A stretch of DNA of 64,000 nucleotides from Bifidobacterium rousetti. Its GTDB lineage: Bacteria > Actinomycetota > Actinomycetes > Actinomycetales > Bifidobacteriaceae. A program made the translations under genes and the position numbers. Positions 21,110-30,874 of this stretch are shown here, one piece after another. Under the pieces are notes generated by a model that searched no databases, was not told the origin of the DNA, and worked only from the letters and a program-made list of their open reading frames with translations. Position 1 is the stretch's first letter. Each line of letters begins with the position of its first letter. The stretch is from positions 56,531 to 120,530 of the forward strand of contig NZ_PEBH01000008.1 in assembly GCF_008698235.1 (NCBI RefSeq), read 5' to 3'.

Positions 21110-21120
21110 GGTGTGTTCCT

Positions 21121-21801
21121 TTACTGGTGGTTGATGCGGTAGTAGCGGAAGTGCGCGTAGCCGGCGGACGCGATGATGGTGCCGGTGCGCGGGGTGGATG
21201 CGTGGACCATGAGCCCGTTGCCCAGGTAGATGCCCACATGGCCGGGCTTCCACATGAGATCGCCCGGCTGCGCTTGGTCGGCGCTGACCTCGGTGCCCGC
21301 GAACCGTTGGGCTTCGCTGTTGTGGGACAGGTTCACGCCGAACCGGCGGAACACGTAGCTGGTGAACCCGCTGCAATCCCAGCCGGCGGGCGTGGTGCCC
21401 GCGTACCGGTAGGGGACGCCGGTGAACTGGATCGCGTACCGGGCGACGTCCGCGCCGGACCCGGTGAGCGTGCCGGGGTCGAACGTGACGGGCTGACGGT
21501 ACGCGGACCGGGACGAGGAGCGGGTGGAACGGCTGGCCTGCGCTGCCTTGGCGGCCTGTTCGGCGGGACTCTGCGTCTTGGGGATGTCAAGCGATTCGAT
21601 GCCGCCCCACTGGCCGTCGACCGTCGTGGACACGCTTTCCGCCAGCAGGTTCCGTCGCGGCGTGCTGGCGGGGAAGGAACGGACCGACGAGACCGGTGAG
21701 ACGACCGTCTGCGCGGCCGTGGCGGTCACGGGCGTGATGAGACTGGCGGAGAGGATAAGGGTCGTGGCAAGGATGAGCGGCCGGATGGTGGGGTGGCGCA
21801 T
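21121..21801 (-). CDS. Secreted NlpC/P60 peptidoglycan endopeptidase
   Basis: 226 aa. Signal peptide at the N-terminus (LILATTLILSASLITPVTATAA). The C-terminal NlpC/P60 domain has the catalytic Cys143 in WDCSGFTSYVF and the His in GHVGIYLGNG, with VHAS nearby. It is predicted to cut stem peptides of the wall. AGGAGCC precedes the ATG by 7 nt. It lies 10 nt downstream of the CHAP amidase gene, as a two-enzyme wall-lysis pair like those used by Gram-positive conjugation machines. Confidence 0.93.
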   Translation of the reverse strand: MRHPTIRPLILATTLILSASLITPVTATAAQTVVSPVSSVRSFPASTPRRNLLAESVSTTVDGQWGGIESLDIPKTQSPAEQAAKAAQASRSTRSSSRSAYRQPVTFDPGTLTGSGADVARYAIQFTGVPYRYAGTTPAGWDCSGFTSYVFRRFGVNLSHNSEAQRFAGTEVSADQAQPGDLMWKPGHVGIYLGNGLMVHASTPRTGTIIASAGYAHFRYYRINHQ

Positions 21802-21811
21802 GGGATGGCTC

Positions 21812-22561
21812 CTAGTAGTGGATGAACTCGTGGTCGGCCGCCTGGCTGGCGGTGAAATGCCTGGTGAATGGTTTGCCCGCCCAGGCGGCCCCGCATTCGG
21901 ACGTGTCGACGGACCCGTCCTCGTTGACGTTCTCGACGATGGCGACGTGCCCGTACATGGGACTGGACCCGTCCTGGCCGGCGCGGAACACCATGACATC
22001 GCCCTGACGGGGCGTCCGGTCGACCCAATAGCCGAGTTTCCTGGCCGAGTTGGCCCAGTCACGCCCGTTGCCCATGCGCGTGCCGGCCGGCAACCCCAAC
22101 TGGTGGCGGCGCTTGTACGCCCACCACGTGCATTGGCTGAACGCGTACCCGTTGCCGTAGTCGCCGGTCGCGTGGTTCGGGTCCAGGCCAGTCGGGTATT
22201 GGCCTTTGTCCCGGTGGTTGATGAGATCCTGGACGAGCGGGTTGTCGGCCTGGATGCCGACCATGTCGTCCTTGTTCACGGTTTCGCCCAGACTCCACGT
22301 GCCCTGCGGTTCACGCACCGCGCTACGGCTCGCCGTCTTCGGCGTGGCCGTGGGCGTGGCCGCGAGGGATGCGGCCGTCACGGCGTGCGTGGTGTCGAAC
22401 GCGGGCGCCGCGCCATACGCGGTCATGCTGGTGCCGTTGACCATGAGCGTGGACGCGAACGCGCACACCATGGCCATGAGCAGCAGGAGCGCGACCCTCC
22501 GTTGGCGGCGGCGCGACCTGCGCGCCTGGCTTCTGGTGGCCTGTCGTTTATGGGATGCCAT
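21812..22561 (-). CDS. Secreted CHAP-domain amidase/peptidase
   Basis: 249 aa. A very basic N-terminus (RRSRRRQRR) precedes a membrane helix (about 23-45). The C-terminal CHAP domain has the nucleophile Cys144 in FSQCTWWAYKRR and the His in MYGHVAIVENV. The family cleaves peptidoglycan amide bonds. It is adjacent to the NlpC/P60 gene and to conjugation-like genes, which suggests a VirB1-like role in local wall opening (inference). Confidence 0.93.
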   Translation of the reverse strand: MASHKRQATRSQARRSRRRQRRVALLLLMAMVCAFASTLMVNGTSMTAYGAAPAFDTTHAVTAASLAATPTATPKTASRSAVREPQGTWSLGETVNKDDMVGIQADNPLVQDLINHRDKGQYPTGLDPNHATGDYGNGYAFSQCTWWAYKRRHQLGLPAGTRMGNGRDWANSARKLGYWVDRTPRQGDVMVFRAGQDGSSPMYGHVAIVENVNEDGSVDTSECGAAWAGKPFTRHFTASQAADHEFIHY

Positions 22562-22639
22562 CCGACCCCTCCCGGGAAACAGAAATCGCGGACGATAGGA
22601 GATAGGGGGTTCGACGTCCGCGGCCGACGCCCAACGAGT

Positions 22640-23026
22640 TCACCCCTCCCGGTTCGAACCGATACCGGTATCGGGGGTTCTCGCAGGATCGGATTGGACG
22701 TTGTCCGGATACGGTTCGACGAGGTCGCAGATCACGGCCATGACAGTTTCGTCGCCGCCGCTCTTCCACGGGCGGGGACGCCCGTGGAAGCGGACCGCGG
22801 TGGGCGGGTGGACGGCGTTCATCATGTCGAGGGCGTGACGGTCGCGGGGAATCAGGGTGACGGTGATCTCGGGCCCGTCCGTTCCAAACCGGAGGCTGCC
22901 CCTCAAGACGGGGACGCGCGCCCCGTCGGCGCGGCGCGTGCGGGACGGTCCGCTGACGGGGATCCATGCGACGCCGTTGACGTTGCCGATGCCGGTGCGC
23001 GGCACGCGGGTGACGTTCACGCTCAT
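22640..23026 (-). CDS. Hypothetical protein in the conjugation-like series
   Basis: 128 aa, starting MSVNVTRVPRTGIGNVNGVAWIPVSG. GGGAGGGG lies directly upstream and the ATG overlaps the previous gene's TGA by 4 nt, so it is translationally coupled. The content is beta-rich with a Thr-Leu-Ile stretch (ITVTLIPRDRHAL). No known family is recognised. Confidence 0.7.
   Translation of the reverse strand: MSVNVTRVPRTGIGNVNGVAWIPVSGPSRTRRADGARVPVLRGSLRFGTDGPEITVTLIPRDRHALDMMNAVHPPTAVRFHGRPRPWKSGGDETVMAVICDLVEPYPDNVQSDPARTPDTGIGSNREG
22659..22674. promoter_or_regulatory. Perfect 16-bp palindrome CCGATACCGGTATCGG
   Basis: It lies 98 nt upstream of the CHAP gene and inside the 3' end of the preceding ORF. 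Near-copies occur upstream of the two LPXTG wall-protein genes (33689, 49881). Confidence 0.4.
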
Positions 23027-23856
23027 TTCCCCTCCCCATCCTGGGCGCCGTCGGCCGGGGTGGTGGCGTCGGTGGTGCCCTGCTGCTGGCCGAACACCTT
23101 GGTGACGGTGTCGGCGTCCATGCCCTGCGTGCACGATTGGATGGCCGTGTCGAGCTGGCCCTGCATGTCGGTGAGCTCCTCGTACGTGGCTTTCGCGCCC
23201 TTGTCGACAAGCTGCTGGGCCTTACGCGCGGTGGGGGCTAGCGTCGCGCACGCCTTGGGGGTGCCGCCGTCGAGGCGTGCCGCGTTCGACGCGGCCTCCA
23301 GGGCGCCGGGCGTGCTGGCCTTCAGATCCTTGAGGCGTGCGGCGGCGCCGACCTTGCTGGCCTTGCTCCACCAGTCGCGCGCCTGGACGAGCACGCGCGG
23401 CCGGGTTTCGCCGGCGCCGATCGATTCGAACACCTGGCGTCCGTCGGCGAGTTCCTTGTCGCCGTACCGGTACAGGAGCGTGGACAGGCTGTCGACGCTG
23501 CCGTCCGCGGGCGAGTCGAGGAGCTCCTGGACTTTGGCGCCGATCGCGTCCGTGTCCCCGTCGAATCCGGGATCGTCACTGGAGGCCTGCTCGTCCTCCT
23601 CCTGTTGATCGGTCTGATCCTTGGGCATGGTCTTGGTCGACGGTTTCTTCGTCTCGTTCTTGGACGGGGTAGAGGCGGATGTCTGCGTGGATGCGGTCGT
23701 GGACTCATTGTGTTGGAACGGGTTGAGGGCGAGCATGGCGACGCAGGCGAGGATGCCGGCGATCAGGAGGATGACGGCGCGTTTCGTGTCGTCCAGGCGC
23801 CGCCATGCGGCGAGAGGAGTCCTGTCGTGCCGGTTCCGGTGGTTTCGAGTGCCCAT
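23023..23856 (-). CDS. Membrane-anchored extracellular hypothetical protein
   Basis: 277 aa. Short basic cytoplasmic head, one transmembrane helix (about 26-46, AVILLIAGILACVAMLALNP), a Ser/Thr/Lys-rich linker, an acidic segment (about 85-100), then a helical domain with two Cys (KACATLAP and QSCTQGMD) that could form a disulphide. It resembles single-pass assembly factors of Gram-positive conjugation clusters in layout only. It overlaps the downstream gene by 4 nt. Confidence 0.72.
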   Translation of the reverse strand: MGTRNHRNRHDRTPLAAWRRLDDTKRAVILLIAGILACVAMLALNPFQHNESTTASTQTSASTPSKNETKKPSTKTMPKDQTDQQEEDEQASSDDPGFDGDTDAIGAKVQELLDSPADGSVDSLSTLLYRYGDKELADGRQVFESIGAGETRPRVLVQARDWWSKASKVGAAARLKDLKASTPGALEAASNAARLDGGTPKACATLAPTARKAQQLVDKGAKATYEELTDMQGQLDTAIQSCTQGMDADTVTKVFGQQQGTTDATTPADGAQDGEGK

Positions 23857-23900
23857 AAGATGGTCCTTTCCTTGTGACTGTCTTTCCTTGAAGTGTCGGG

Positions 23901-25172
23901 TCAGCCGATGGTGACGCCGCTGTTGTCCTGTTTCGGCGTGGTCGGCGCCGGCGACGGGCTCGGCGTGGGCGCGGGCGCGGGTGCCGGCGTGGGGGCGGGC
24001 GTGTACGTGGTGCCGCCGCCGGACGAGGAGCCGCCGCTGGGACGGCGGGTGGTGCCGCCCGTGGACCGTCTGGTCGTGCTGCGTCGTGGCGTGGCCGCGG
24101 CCTTGCGCCGCGCCTCCGCCTCCGCCTGCGCTTGGGCGTCGGCCTGGGCTTTGGCTTCGGCGTCCTTGCGCGCCTGCTCCTCCTGGGCCTTGCGGCTTTC
24201 CTCGGCCTTGGCCTTGACCTGGTCGATGGCCTTGTCGACGCGGGATTTCGCCTCATCGAACGTGTCGACCGTGCTGGTCGTGTCCTCGAGGATCGTGGCC
24301 GCGTCGTCAAGCGTCCGGTTCAACGTGTCGAGCGCGTCGCGCGTGTGATCGTCCACGCCGGTGCCCTTGACGAGCTCCCGGCCCGTTTTCACGCTGTTCT
24401 CGAGCCCGGTTTTGGCTTTGGCGAGCCGTGCCTTCTCGGTGCGCGCCTCCAGGGTGGAGGCGAGTTTGCGTGTCGGCGCCAACGCGTCGCCGGCCTTGCC
24501 GGCCAACGTGTCGATGCGACGCGTGTCCCCGCTGTTGCGGGCGGGCGTGGCCTCGTCGAGGATCCGCCGGTTGGCGGTCTCACGTGCGATTGCCTGTGTT
24601 TTGAGCTTGCTGTCGAGCAGACCGGCGGTGGTCTTGTCGCCGGTGATCGCGGTCAGCCGCCGATTCGCCTTGCGCAACGCGGTGATGTCCGCGTCGAGCC
24701 GGGAGACGGACGCCTGGAGGGTGCGCGCGTGCATGGTGTCGACGACCGCGCTCACACCGGCAGCGCCAACGAACAGGATCACGGGGATCACGATGATCAG
24801 CAGGAGGATCCGCCCCACACGGATGCGTCGTTTCGGTGGGGCGCTCAACGCGCCGTCCGCGTCAAGCAGGTCGCTCTGCGACCACAGGTCGCCGCCCGCC
24901 GGGGCGTCGTCGACAAGCGGATCCTCCACGTCCATGTCAGGGTTCCGGCGTGGCCGGTCGCCGCGACCACGGTCACGGTCCTTGCGGCCTTTATGCTCCT
25001 CCCTGTCGGGTTCGGGCGCGCGTTTCGACCCGCGGGCATGGGGCTTCCCGTCGTCATGGCGTTCGCCACGCCTGCGCTTGTCCCCGGTCCGGGGACGGGT
25101 GTCGGGATCGGGGGCGTCGAGCCGCCAGAACGCGGTCTCGTCGTCGCCGTCGGTGTCGTACAGGCCGGCCAT
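23901..25172 (-). CDS. Coiled-coil membrane protein
   Basis: 423 aa. A highly charged cytoplasmic head (about 1-115), a transmembrane helix (about 120-145, ILLLIIVIPVILFVGAAGVSAVV), a long extracellular helical region with Ala/Lys/Glu coiled coil (about 145-370), and a Ser/Thr/Gly then Pro/Ala tail. The start at 25172 shares one base with the previous gene's stop (TGATG), with GGAGGGG upstream. It is part of the conjugation-like series. No enzyme domain is recognised. Confidence 0.75.
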   Translation of the reverse strand: MAGLYDTDGDDETAFWRLDAPDPDTRPRTGDKRRRGERHDDGKPHARGSKRAPEPDREEHKGRKDRDRGRGDRPRRNPDMDVEDPLVDDAPAGGDLWSQSDLLDADGALSAPPKRRIRVGRILLLIIVIPVILFVGAAGVSAVVDTMHARTLQASVSRLDADITALRKANRRLTAITGDKTTAGLLDSKLKTQAIARETANRRILDEATPARNSGDTRRIDTLAGKAGDALAPTRKLASTLEARTEKARLAKAKTGLENSVKTGRELVKGTGVDDHTRDALDTLNRTLDDAATILEDTTSTVDTFDEAKSRVDKAIDQVKAKAEESRKAQEEQARKDAEAKAQADAQAQAEAEARRKAAATPRRSTTRRSTGGTTRRPSGGSSSGGGTTYTPAPTPAPAPAPTPSPSPAPTTPKQDNSGVTIG

Positions 25173-26557
25173 CACCCCTCCTTCCGGGTCGCGCCGAGGA
25201 TCGTTCGGATGCGGGCGAGGATGCCGCGCCCGTGTGCGGTCGGGTCGGCGTCACCCTGGGAGAGCCGGTCGATCTCGACGCGCAGGCGCATCTGGTCGGC
25301 GATCCGCTGCGGATGGTATTCGTCCGCGTAATCGGGGTCGCCCGCCTCCTTGAGCAGTCGTTCGGCTTCGGTGATGAGACCGGCGAGACGACCATCGGCA
25401 TGCCGGTCGAGGTCCGGGTGTGCGCGGCGTGCGGCGGCGACCGTCCGGTCCAGGTCGATGTGCGCGGTGCGTTCGGCGCGCAGCCACTCGTTGAACCGGC
25501 CTTCGAGGAGTTCGGTCTTCGCCTCGGCCTCCTTGACGAGCTGCGGACGGTCCGTCCCGTCGGACAGGCGTCCCGTCCGTGTGGCGCGCAGTTCGTCGAG
25601 CCGGCCGTCGATCGTCGCGAACGCGCTGTCGGCGTCGGACGCCTCCTTGCCGAGGTTCACATCGTCGGGCCGCCATGGTTCGGCCGGACGGGGCGGCCAC
25701 TGCCGGAAGTCGGTCATCACCGCCGCGAACCCGTGGCCGCCACGCCACCCCTTGCCTTTCTCGCCGTTCCACGGGTCCTTGTTGTCGGCCCACCGCTCGT
25801 ATTCGGCCTGGCGTCGGGCGCGCATGGCCAACGCCTCCGGGTCGTCCATGTGATGCCGGTGATCGGCCTTGCTCGCGTTGTCCAGGGCCATCTGCTCCTT
25901 GATGCGCGACAGCGCCTGCTGGATGTACTGTTGCATGACGGGCGCGTAGAAGCCGCCGGACGCGCCCGCGCAGATCAGATCCTGGTAGCAGGCGAGGGCG
26001 AACGTCTCCTCGATGATGTAATCGTGTCGGATCCAACACCAGGGCAGGCTCTGCGCCCAATCCGGGTACACGCGGCACAACCGTTCGCCCATGCGGATCG
26101 CGTGCAGCATCATCAGATCCACTTCGATCCGGCTCGGCGCGCCGGTCAGGTCCAGGGGTCGGGCCATGACGACCATGTCCGCGGTCCGTTGCGGCATGCT
26201 CGCCCACCGGCCCGGACCATACTCGGGCTCCCTGGGCTGTTCGCCCGTCGCACGCAGGGCCATCGCGTCGAACTGTTTGATCAGGTCGGCCGGAGGCTCC
26301 CGGTTCTGCCGTTCCCGGAACACCTGCTGCAGCCACAGGCTGATGTTGCGCGCGTTCGCATGCGCGGAATCCAAACCGCCCGGCCAGTCGTCACGATCCA
26401 CCATGACCGGGGCGGGCGTGGGCCCTTTCACGCCGGGACGGGGAGGCATGCGCGTCCCGTCCTTGGCGAGCGGCCCGTCAAGCCCCTGCATGAACCCGTC
26501 GATGGCCGCGGTCGAATCGCGCCGCCGCCCCTCATCCGTATCCTGTCGTCCGCTCAT
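25172..26557 (-). CDS. Hypothetical conjugation-associated protein
   Basis: 461 aa, soluble, helical and highly charged. A Trp-rich patch (YPDWAQSLPWCWIRHDYIIEETFAL, about 165-190) distantly recalls actinobacterial proteins of conjugative elements such as DUF4913, but this is unproven. It overlaps the coupling-protein gene by 4 nt (ATGA) and the next gene by 1 nt, so it is likely made in proportion with them. Confidence 0.7.
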   Translation of the reverse strand: MSGRQDTDEGRRRDSTAAIDGFMQGLDGPLAKDGTRMPPRPGVKGPTPAPVMVDRDDWPGGLDSAHANARNISLWLQQVFRERQNREPPADLIKQFDAMALRATGEQPREPEYGPGRWASMPQRTADMVVMARPLDLTGAPSRIEVDLMMLHAIRMGERLCRVYPDWAQSLPWCWIRHDYIIEETFALACYQDLICAGASGGFYAPVMQQYIQQALSRIKEQMALDNASKADHRHHMDDPEALAMRARRQAEYERWADNKDPWNGEKGKGWRGGHGFAAVMTDFRQWPPRPAEPWRPDDVNLGKEASDADSAFATIDGRLDELRATRTGRLSDGTDRPQLVKEAEAKTELLEGRFNEWLRAERTAHIDLDRTVAAARRAHPDLDRHADGRLAGLITEAERLLKEAGDPDYADEYHPQRIADQMRLRVEIDRLSQGDADPTAHGRGILARIRTILGATRKEG

Positions 26558-28527
26558 CGCACGTCCTTCCGGTCACGGTCGGCCGCGTCCGGCGTCCACC
26601 AGCCGCGCTTCTGGTAGTGGCGGGTCCTGCAGAAGGCGGGGGCGTCCGCGCCCAGCGGATAGCAGATCATGTAGCCTCGCGGCAGACGCGACAGTTCGCT
26701 CGGCTGGATGCTGTCCTCGTTCTCCCGATGCTCGCTGAACCCGCCGAACGGGCCCTGGCCCGGATTCCAGTTGCGGTCCTGCCGCGTATGCTGGTGGCGG
26801 CCGACCTGTTCGACCCACCATTTGAGCGTGTCCGAACCGGTCTCGCCCTTCAACAGGAGACGATGGCAGTTGCCCCAGATGGTCTCCTCGTCATCCTTGC
26901 CGTAATCCTTCTGCATCATGGCGCGCGCCTGCTCGACCATGATCAGCTGGTAGCCGTTGCCGCCACCCTGCGTGACCGCGTTACGCAACGCGGGCCATTT
27001 CTCGATGTTCGACAATTCGTCCAATACGAACCTCGCCGGGGGTTCGATCTTCCGGCGGGATCCCGTTTCCTTGGAGAAGGCGAGCTGCTGGCACGCCTCC
27101 TGGAACGTGTCCAGGAGGAGGGCGACGAGCATGCCCGCGTTGCCGCCGCCCGACCCGTCCTTGGGTCGGCTGATCACGTAGATCGTGTCCCCTCGACGCA
27201 CCATCTCCTTGATGTCCGCGAGCCTCGGGTCATGGGGGCTGATGTCTAGGCGGGCGGCGACCTTCGGGTCCGCGATGATCGCGAACGCGTTCTTCACGCC
27301 CATCCACTGGTTCTCACGAAGCCTGGTGTCCATGGTCTTCAACGCGCTGATCGTGTCCGCCCACAAGCCCATCTGCCCTTGGGGCGCCTTGCGTTCGATG
27401 ATCTCCGCGGCCTTCACGGCCTTCTCCGGGCTCAGACTCCACTCGTAGCAGGAGCGGATCGTCAGATCGCCGATCGCCGCCGCATACAGGAGCGCCTGGA
27501 TGAACCCGCCTGCGGACACACCCCACTCCTGGTTGTTGCTGCCGTCGCCGAAACCGCCGATCGACACTAGGGTCTGCGCACGGCGGCGCGCGGTCGTCGG
27601 ATCGTCACAGCCCATGAGCGGCGTCCATTTCAGATCATGCCGCGTGTACGGGTCGTCGGCGCCGATGCCCTCCGGGTCGAAGATCGCGACCTTGCCGTGC
27701 CCGCCGAACTTGGCGCCGAGCACCCGGTCGCGGACCCCGTGCTCGCGGATCGCCTTGGTGGCCATGATGATGTCGCTTCGCGTGCTCGTCACCAGGCAGA
27801 AGCCGGGCGCTTCGACGACCGCGGGGATCACGACGCACACGGTCTTGCCGCTTCGTGTCGGGCCCAGCACGTACGCGTGCCGTTCACAATCCAACCACAC
27901 GTCGATCCCGTGGCAGTCGCCCACGAGCATGGCCGCATCCCATGGCATCGGCGGGGTCGCCCGCCGGTGATGCCGCCAATCGTCAAGCGTCTTGGGCAGG
28001 ACGCTGGGCACCACGTCACGCATGACCGCGCGGGCGCCCAACTGGGCGGCGACCTGCCGTCGGGTCGCCAACCCCGGTTTGATGTTGAGCCGGTCCGCGG
28101 CCCGCTCCCCGGAATCCCGGTACGAGTCCCAGAACATCCACACCAGCAGACACAGCCATACGGCCACGATCCACAAGGGCAGCGTGCCCAACACGTACAT
28201 GAACGGGTTGCCGTCGTTCCACCCCCAGGCGAGCACGCTCCACACCGCGCTCACGCCGGCGATCAGGACGATCAGCCGTACGCACGTGTGCGACTCCTCG
28301 TCGGTCAGCCGGCGCAGCAGGTCGGTGTGGTCGATGACCCACCGTCCCGGATCGGACTCCTCGAACGCCCGCCATTTCGCCATGACGCGGCGACGGTCGT
28401 CGTCGAGCAGCTCCTGACGGTCGAACCCGTTGATCTTCCGGTCCCCGTCGGGCATGAGCCGCTCATACCATTCGCCATCCTCGTCGCGACGGTCGTCCTT
28501 GTTGTCGTCCCATAGTCTCATCGTCAT
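26554..28527 (-). CDS. TraG/VirD4-like type IV coupling ATPase
   Basis: 657 aa. Two N-terminal transmembrane segments (about 85-145). Walker A is GPTRSGKT (about 220) and Walker B-like is FVLDELSN (about 480), followed by ALRNAVTQGGGNGYQLIMVEQ, the pattern of VirD4/TraG coupling proteins. These ATPases bring DNA or protein substrates to a type IV channel. The gene overlaps its upstream neighbour (VirB4-like) and downstream neighbour by ATGA junctions. No relaxase is found in the window, so the substrate is uncertain. Confidence 0.9.
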   Translation of the reverse strand: MTMRLWDDNKDDRRDEDGEWYERLMPDGDRKINGFDRQELLDDDRRRVMAKWRAFEESDPGRWVIDHTDLLRRLTDEESHTCVRLIVLIAGVSAVWSVLAWGWNDGNPFMYVLGTLPLWIVAVWLCLLVWMFWDSYRDSGERAADRLNIKPGLATRRQVAAQLGARAVMRDVVPSVLPKTLDDWRHHRRATPPMPWDAAMLVGDCHGIDVWLDCERHAYVLGPTRSGKTVCVVIPAVVEAPGFCLVTSTRSDIIMATKAIREHGVRDRVLGAKFGGHGKVAIFDPEGIGADDPYTRHDLKWTPLMGCDDPTTARRRAQTLVSIGGFGDGSNNQEWGVSAGGFIQALLYAAAIGDLTIRSCYEWSLSPEKAVKAAEIIERKAPQGQMGLWADTISALKTMDTRLRENQWMGVKNAFAIIADPKVAARLDISPHDPRLADIKEMVRRGDTIYVISRPKDGSGGGNAGMLVALLLDTFQEACQQLAFSKETGSRRKIEPPARFVLDELSNIEKWPALRNAVTQGGGNGYQLIMVEQARAMMQKDYGKDDEETIWGNCHRLLLKGETGSDTLKWWVEQVGRHQHTRQDRNWNPGQGPFGGFSEHRENEDSIQPSELSRLPRGYMICYPLGADAPAFCRTRHYQKRGWWTPDAADRDRKDVR

Positions 28528-30746
28528 GCTCCTCGTCTCAACGCGCTCGTATCGAACAGGGCGCCCATGCTCGCGCCCGCCAGGGCGGTGACCATGCGCG
28601 GATGCTCATGGCCGACCCGGACGATCGCCACGCCTTTCTCCAGGCGGGGGATCGTGGCGATCTCGTCCTCGCTCATGTCGGGGATGATCCGCTCCAACAC
28701 CGCCAGATCGTTCTGCTGGAACGTGACCTTCGTCTCCATGAGCTTCATGAGCATTTCGACCCGGCCGCGCAACGCGCTGCCCTGGTCGAACACCTCGCTC
28801 ATATCGGACGCGCCGTGCACGATCAGCCAGGTCGCGCACCCCCAGTGGCCGGCCGACCGCTGCCGGGTCTGCAGACTGTCCACGAGGCCCGCGTCCTTGA
28901 CGACGTCCCACGCCTCCTCGATCACGACGATCCTGCGCAACCCGTCACGCCGCTGCAGCAAACGGTCGATCCACGCGCTCACGCACGCCGTGTAGATGTG
29001 CTTCAACTGCTCGTCCTCGAACAAGGGGGAACTCGTGTCGAATACGATCATGGGGCTGGACGGGTCCGGGCTGATCGTGGACTCCCGGTCGAACATGCCC
29101 GCGTACGCGCCCTCGCCGATCAGCGGGTTGAACACGCGCGCCGTCCTCGCGGCCGCCTCGGCGGCCTGTTCCGGATAGTTCTCGAACCCTTTGATGTGCG
29201 GGCCGACCCGGTCGATCCACTCGCGGGAGGCGAGCCGGTCGACCGCGTCCGTCAACGTCATCTCCCCGGTGCCGAAATCCGTGACCAGCGCGTCAATGAT
29301 GCTCTCCTGGTCACGGTCCAACGGGTACAGGCCGTCACGGTCGGGCAACGCCTCGGCGATCGTGCGGAACGCGCTACGCCGGCCCACCTGGATCTCCTTG
29401 ACCCACTCGTCCAGGTGCGCGTCACGCCACGCGGGGTCGGTGGCCGGCAGTTCGAACGGGTTCATGTACACGCCGGCGCCCGGGCTGATGATCTGCCCGC
29501 CGATGTTGCCCGCGATCCTCGCCCACTCGCCCTGACGGTCGGACTGGACGATCACATGACGACCCCATTCGATCTCCCGCACCGCCAGGGTCTTGCAGAA
29601 GAAGGATTTGCCGTTGCCGCGCTGGCCGGACAGGAACATGTCCGGGCTGCGGGTCATGCCCGCGTCGAACGTGCCCCACGAGTCGTACGTGTACGGTTCG
29701 CCGGACAGCAGGTCGACGCCGAGCACCGGGCCGGGGATCGGCGGCGCGCCGGATCCGGCGACCATCGTGGTCAACACGCCCGCACGGCCCGCGCTGGTCT
29801 GATGCCAGGGGACGAGGGGACGCTCGTTGCAGTCGCGCATCAGCCGGTCCAACGGGCCCGCGGCCGACAAGGGCAGCATGCCCTCCTGGTCGTCGAGGCG
29901 GGCGCGGCGCACCCTGCGCTGCGCGTCCAACTGACGGTTCGCGAGCAACCGGCCCACGCCGCGGGCGTCGTCGATGCCACGCAGATCGGGTTTGCCGGTC
30001 CGGTGCGGCGGCGCCGGCGGCAGTTCACGCCGTTTGCGTTCCAACCGGGCGCGGACCTTCTCCTCGGACAGGCCCTTGTCGCGCGCCTTGGCGGCTTCGC
30101 GGGCGAGGATCGGACGGATCCGGTCGTACCAGAACGCCTCCTGCGGGTTCCACACCGTCTTCACCGGCACGAACCCCAGGCAGGCGACCGACATGCGGCC
30201 TTTCACGCCCAGACGGTTGTCGCCCGCCAACGGGTCCGGACCATCATCCTCCCCATCCGACGAACCATCACCATCATCATCGTCTTCGGACTCGTCGTCC
30301 TCACCCGACTCATCGTCATCGTCATCATCGACGTCGCTATCGGTGTCCTCGTCGTCGAGATCATCGTCGTCGAGATCATCGTCCTCGTCGTCGAGATCGT
30401 CATCCTTGTCGAAGCGGTCATCCCGGTCGTCATGGGGATCCGTGTCGTCCATGGCGGGAACAGGCTCGTCGACGGTGCGACTGGCCCGATCGTCGTCACG
30501 GCCGGCAGGGGTGACGGGCGGGACGGGCGTCGGCATGGGGCCGGATGGTTGCGTCGTGGCAGGCGTGGCGGGCGTGGGACGGTCGGGCAGGGGCACACGG
30601 ATCGCGGGCATCCGGTTGGTGTCCTCAAAGGGATCATCCCCGCCGGCGGGCGTCGTCGGACGCGGCGGCAAGGGCGGCATGGGGACCGGCGGCATGCTGT
30701 GCCGGCCGTGCCGGCCACGGGACGGCATGGATCCTGTCTCGCTCAT
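28524..30746 (-). CDS. VirB4/TraC-like secretion ATPase with acidic N-terminal segment
   Basis: 740 aa. Residues about 1-100 are Pro-rich. About 100-165 is an extreme Asp/Glu tract containing runs of D with few other residues. The ATPase part has Walker A SGQRGNGKSFF (about 378) and Walker B IVVIEEAWDVV (about 605), with LSGEPYTYDSWGTFD upstream as in VirB4/TraC proteins. It powers assembly of type IV channels at the membrane. GGAGG lies 7 nt before ATG 30746; the longer ORF reading into the upstream gene is a shadow. The acidic segment is unusual for the family. Confidence 0.9.
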   Translation of the reverse strand: MSETGSMPSRGRHGRHSMPPVPMPPLPPRPTTPAGGDDPFEDTNRMPAIRVPLPDRPTPATPATTQPSGPMPTPVPPVTPAGRDDDRASRTVDEPVPAMDDTDPHDDRDDRFDKDDDLDDEDDDLDDDDLDDEDTDSDVDDDDDDESGEDDESEDDDDGDGSSDGEDDGPDPLAGDNRLGVKGRMSVACLGFVPVKTVWNPQEAFWYDRIRPILAREAAKARDKGLSEEKVRARLERKRRELPPAPPHRTGKPDLRGIDDARGVGRLLANRQLDAQRRVRRARLDDQEGMLPLSAAGPLDRLMRDCNERPLVPWHQTSAGRAGVLTTMVAGSGAPPIPGPVLGVDLLSGEPYTYDSWGTFDAGMTRSPDMFLSGQRGNGKSFFCKTLAVREIEWGRHVIVQSDRQGEWARIAGNIGGQIISPGAGVYMNPFELPATDPAWRDAHLDEWVKEIQVGRRSAFRTIAEALPDRDGLYPLDRDQESIIDALVTDFGTGEMTLTDAVDRLASREWIDRVGPHIKGFENYPEQAAEAAARTARVFNPLIGEGAYAGMFDRESTISPDPSSPMIVFDTSSPLFEDEQLKHIYTACVSAWIDRLLQRRDGLRRIVVIEEAWDVVKDAGLVDSLQTRQRSAGHWGCATWLIVHGASDMSEVFDQGSALRGRVEMLMKLMETKVTFQQNDLAVLERIIPDMSEDEIATIPRLEKGVAIVRVGHEHPRMVTALAGASMGALFDTSALRRGA

Positions 30747-30874
30747 GGTGGAACCTCCGGTGAAACTGTCGGGAAGGGAAAACACGCGCGCGCCCCGCGT
30801 CGCACGCGGGGCGGAACGGAAACGAATGGTAAGGCCCGCCCCATGGGCGCGCGGCCATGGGGCGGACCGGCCGG

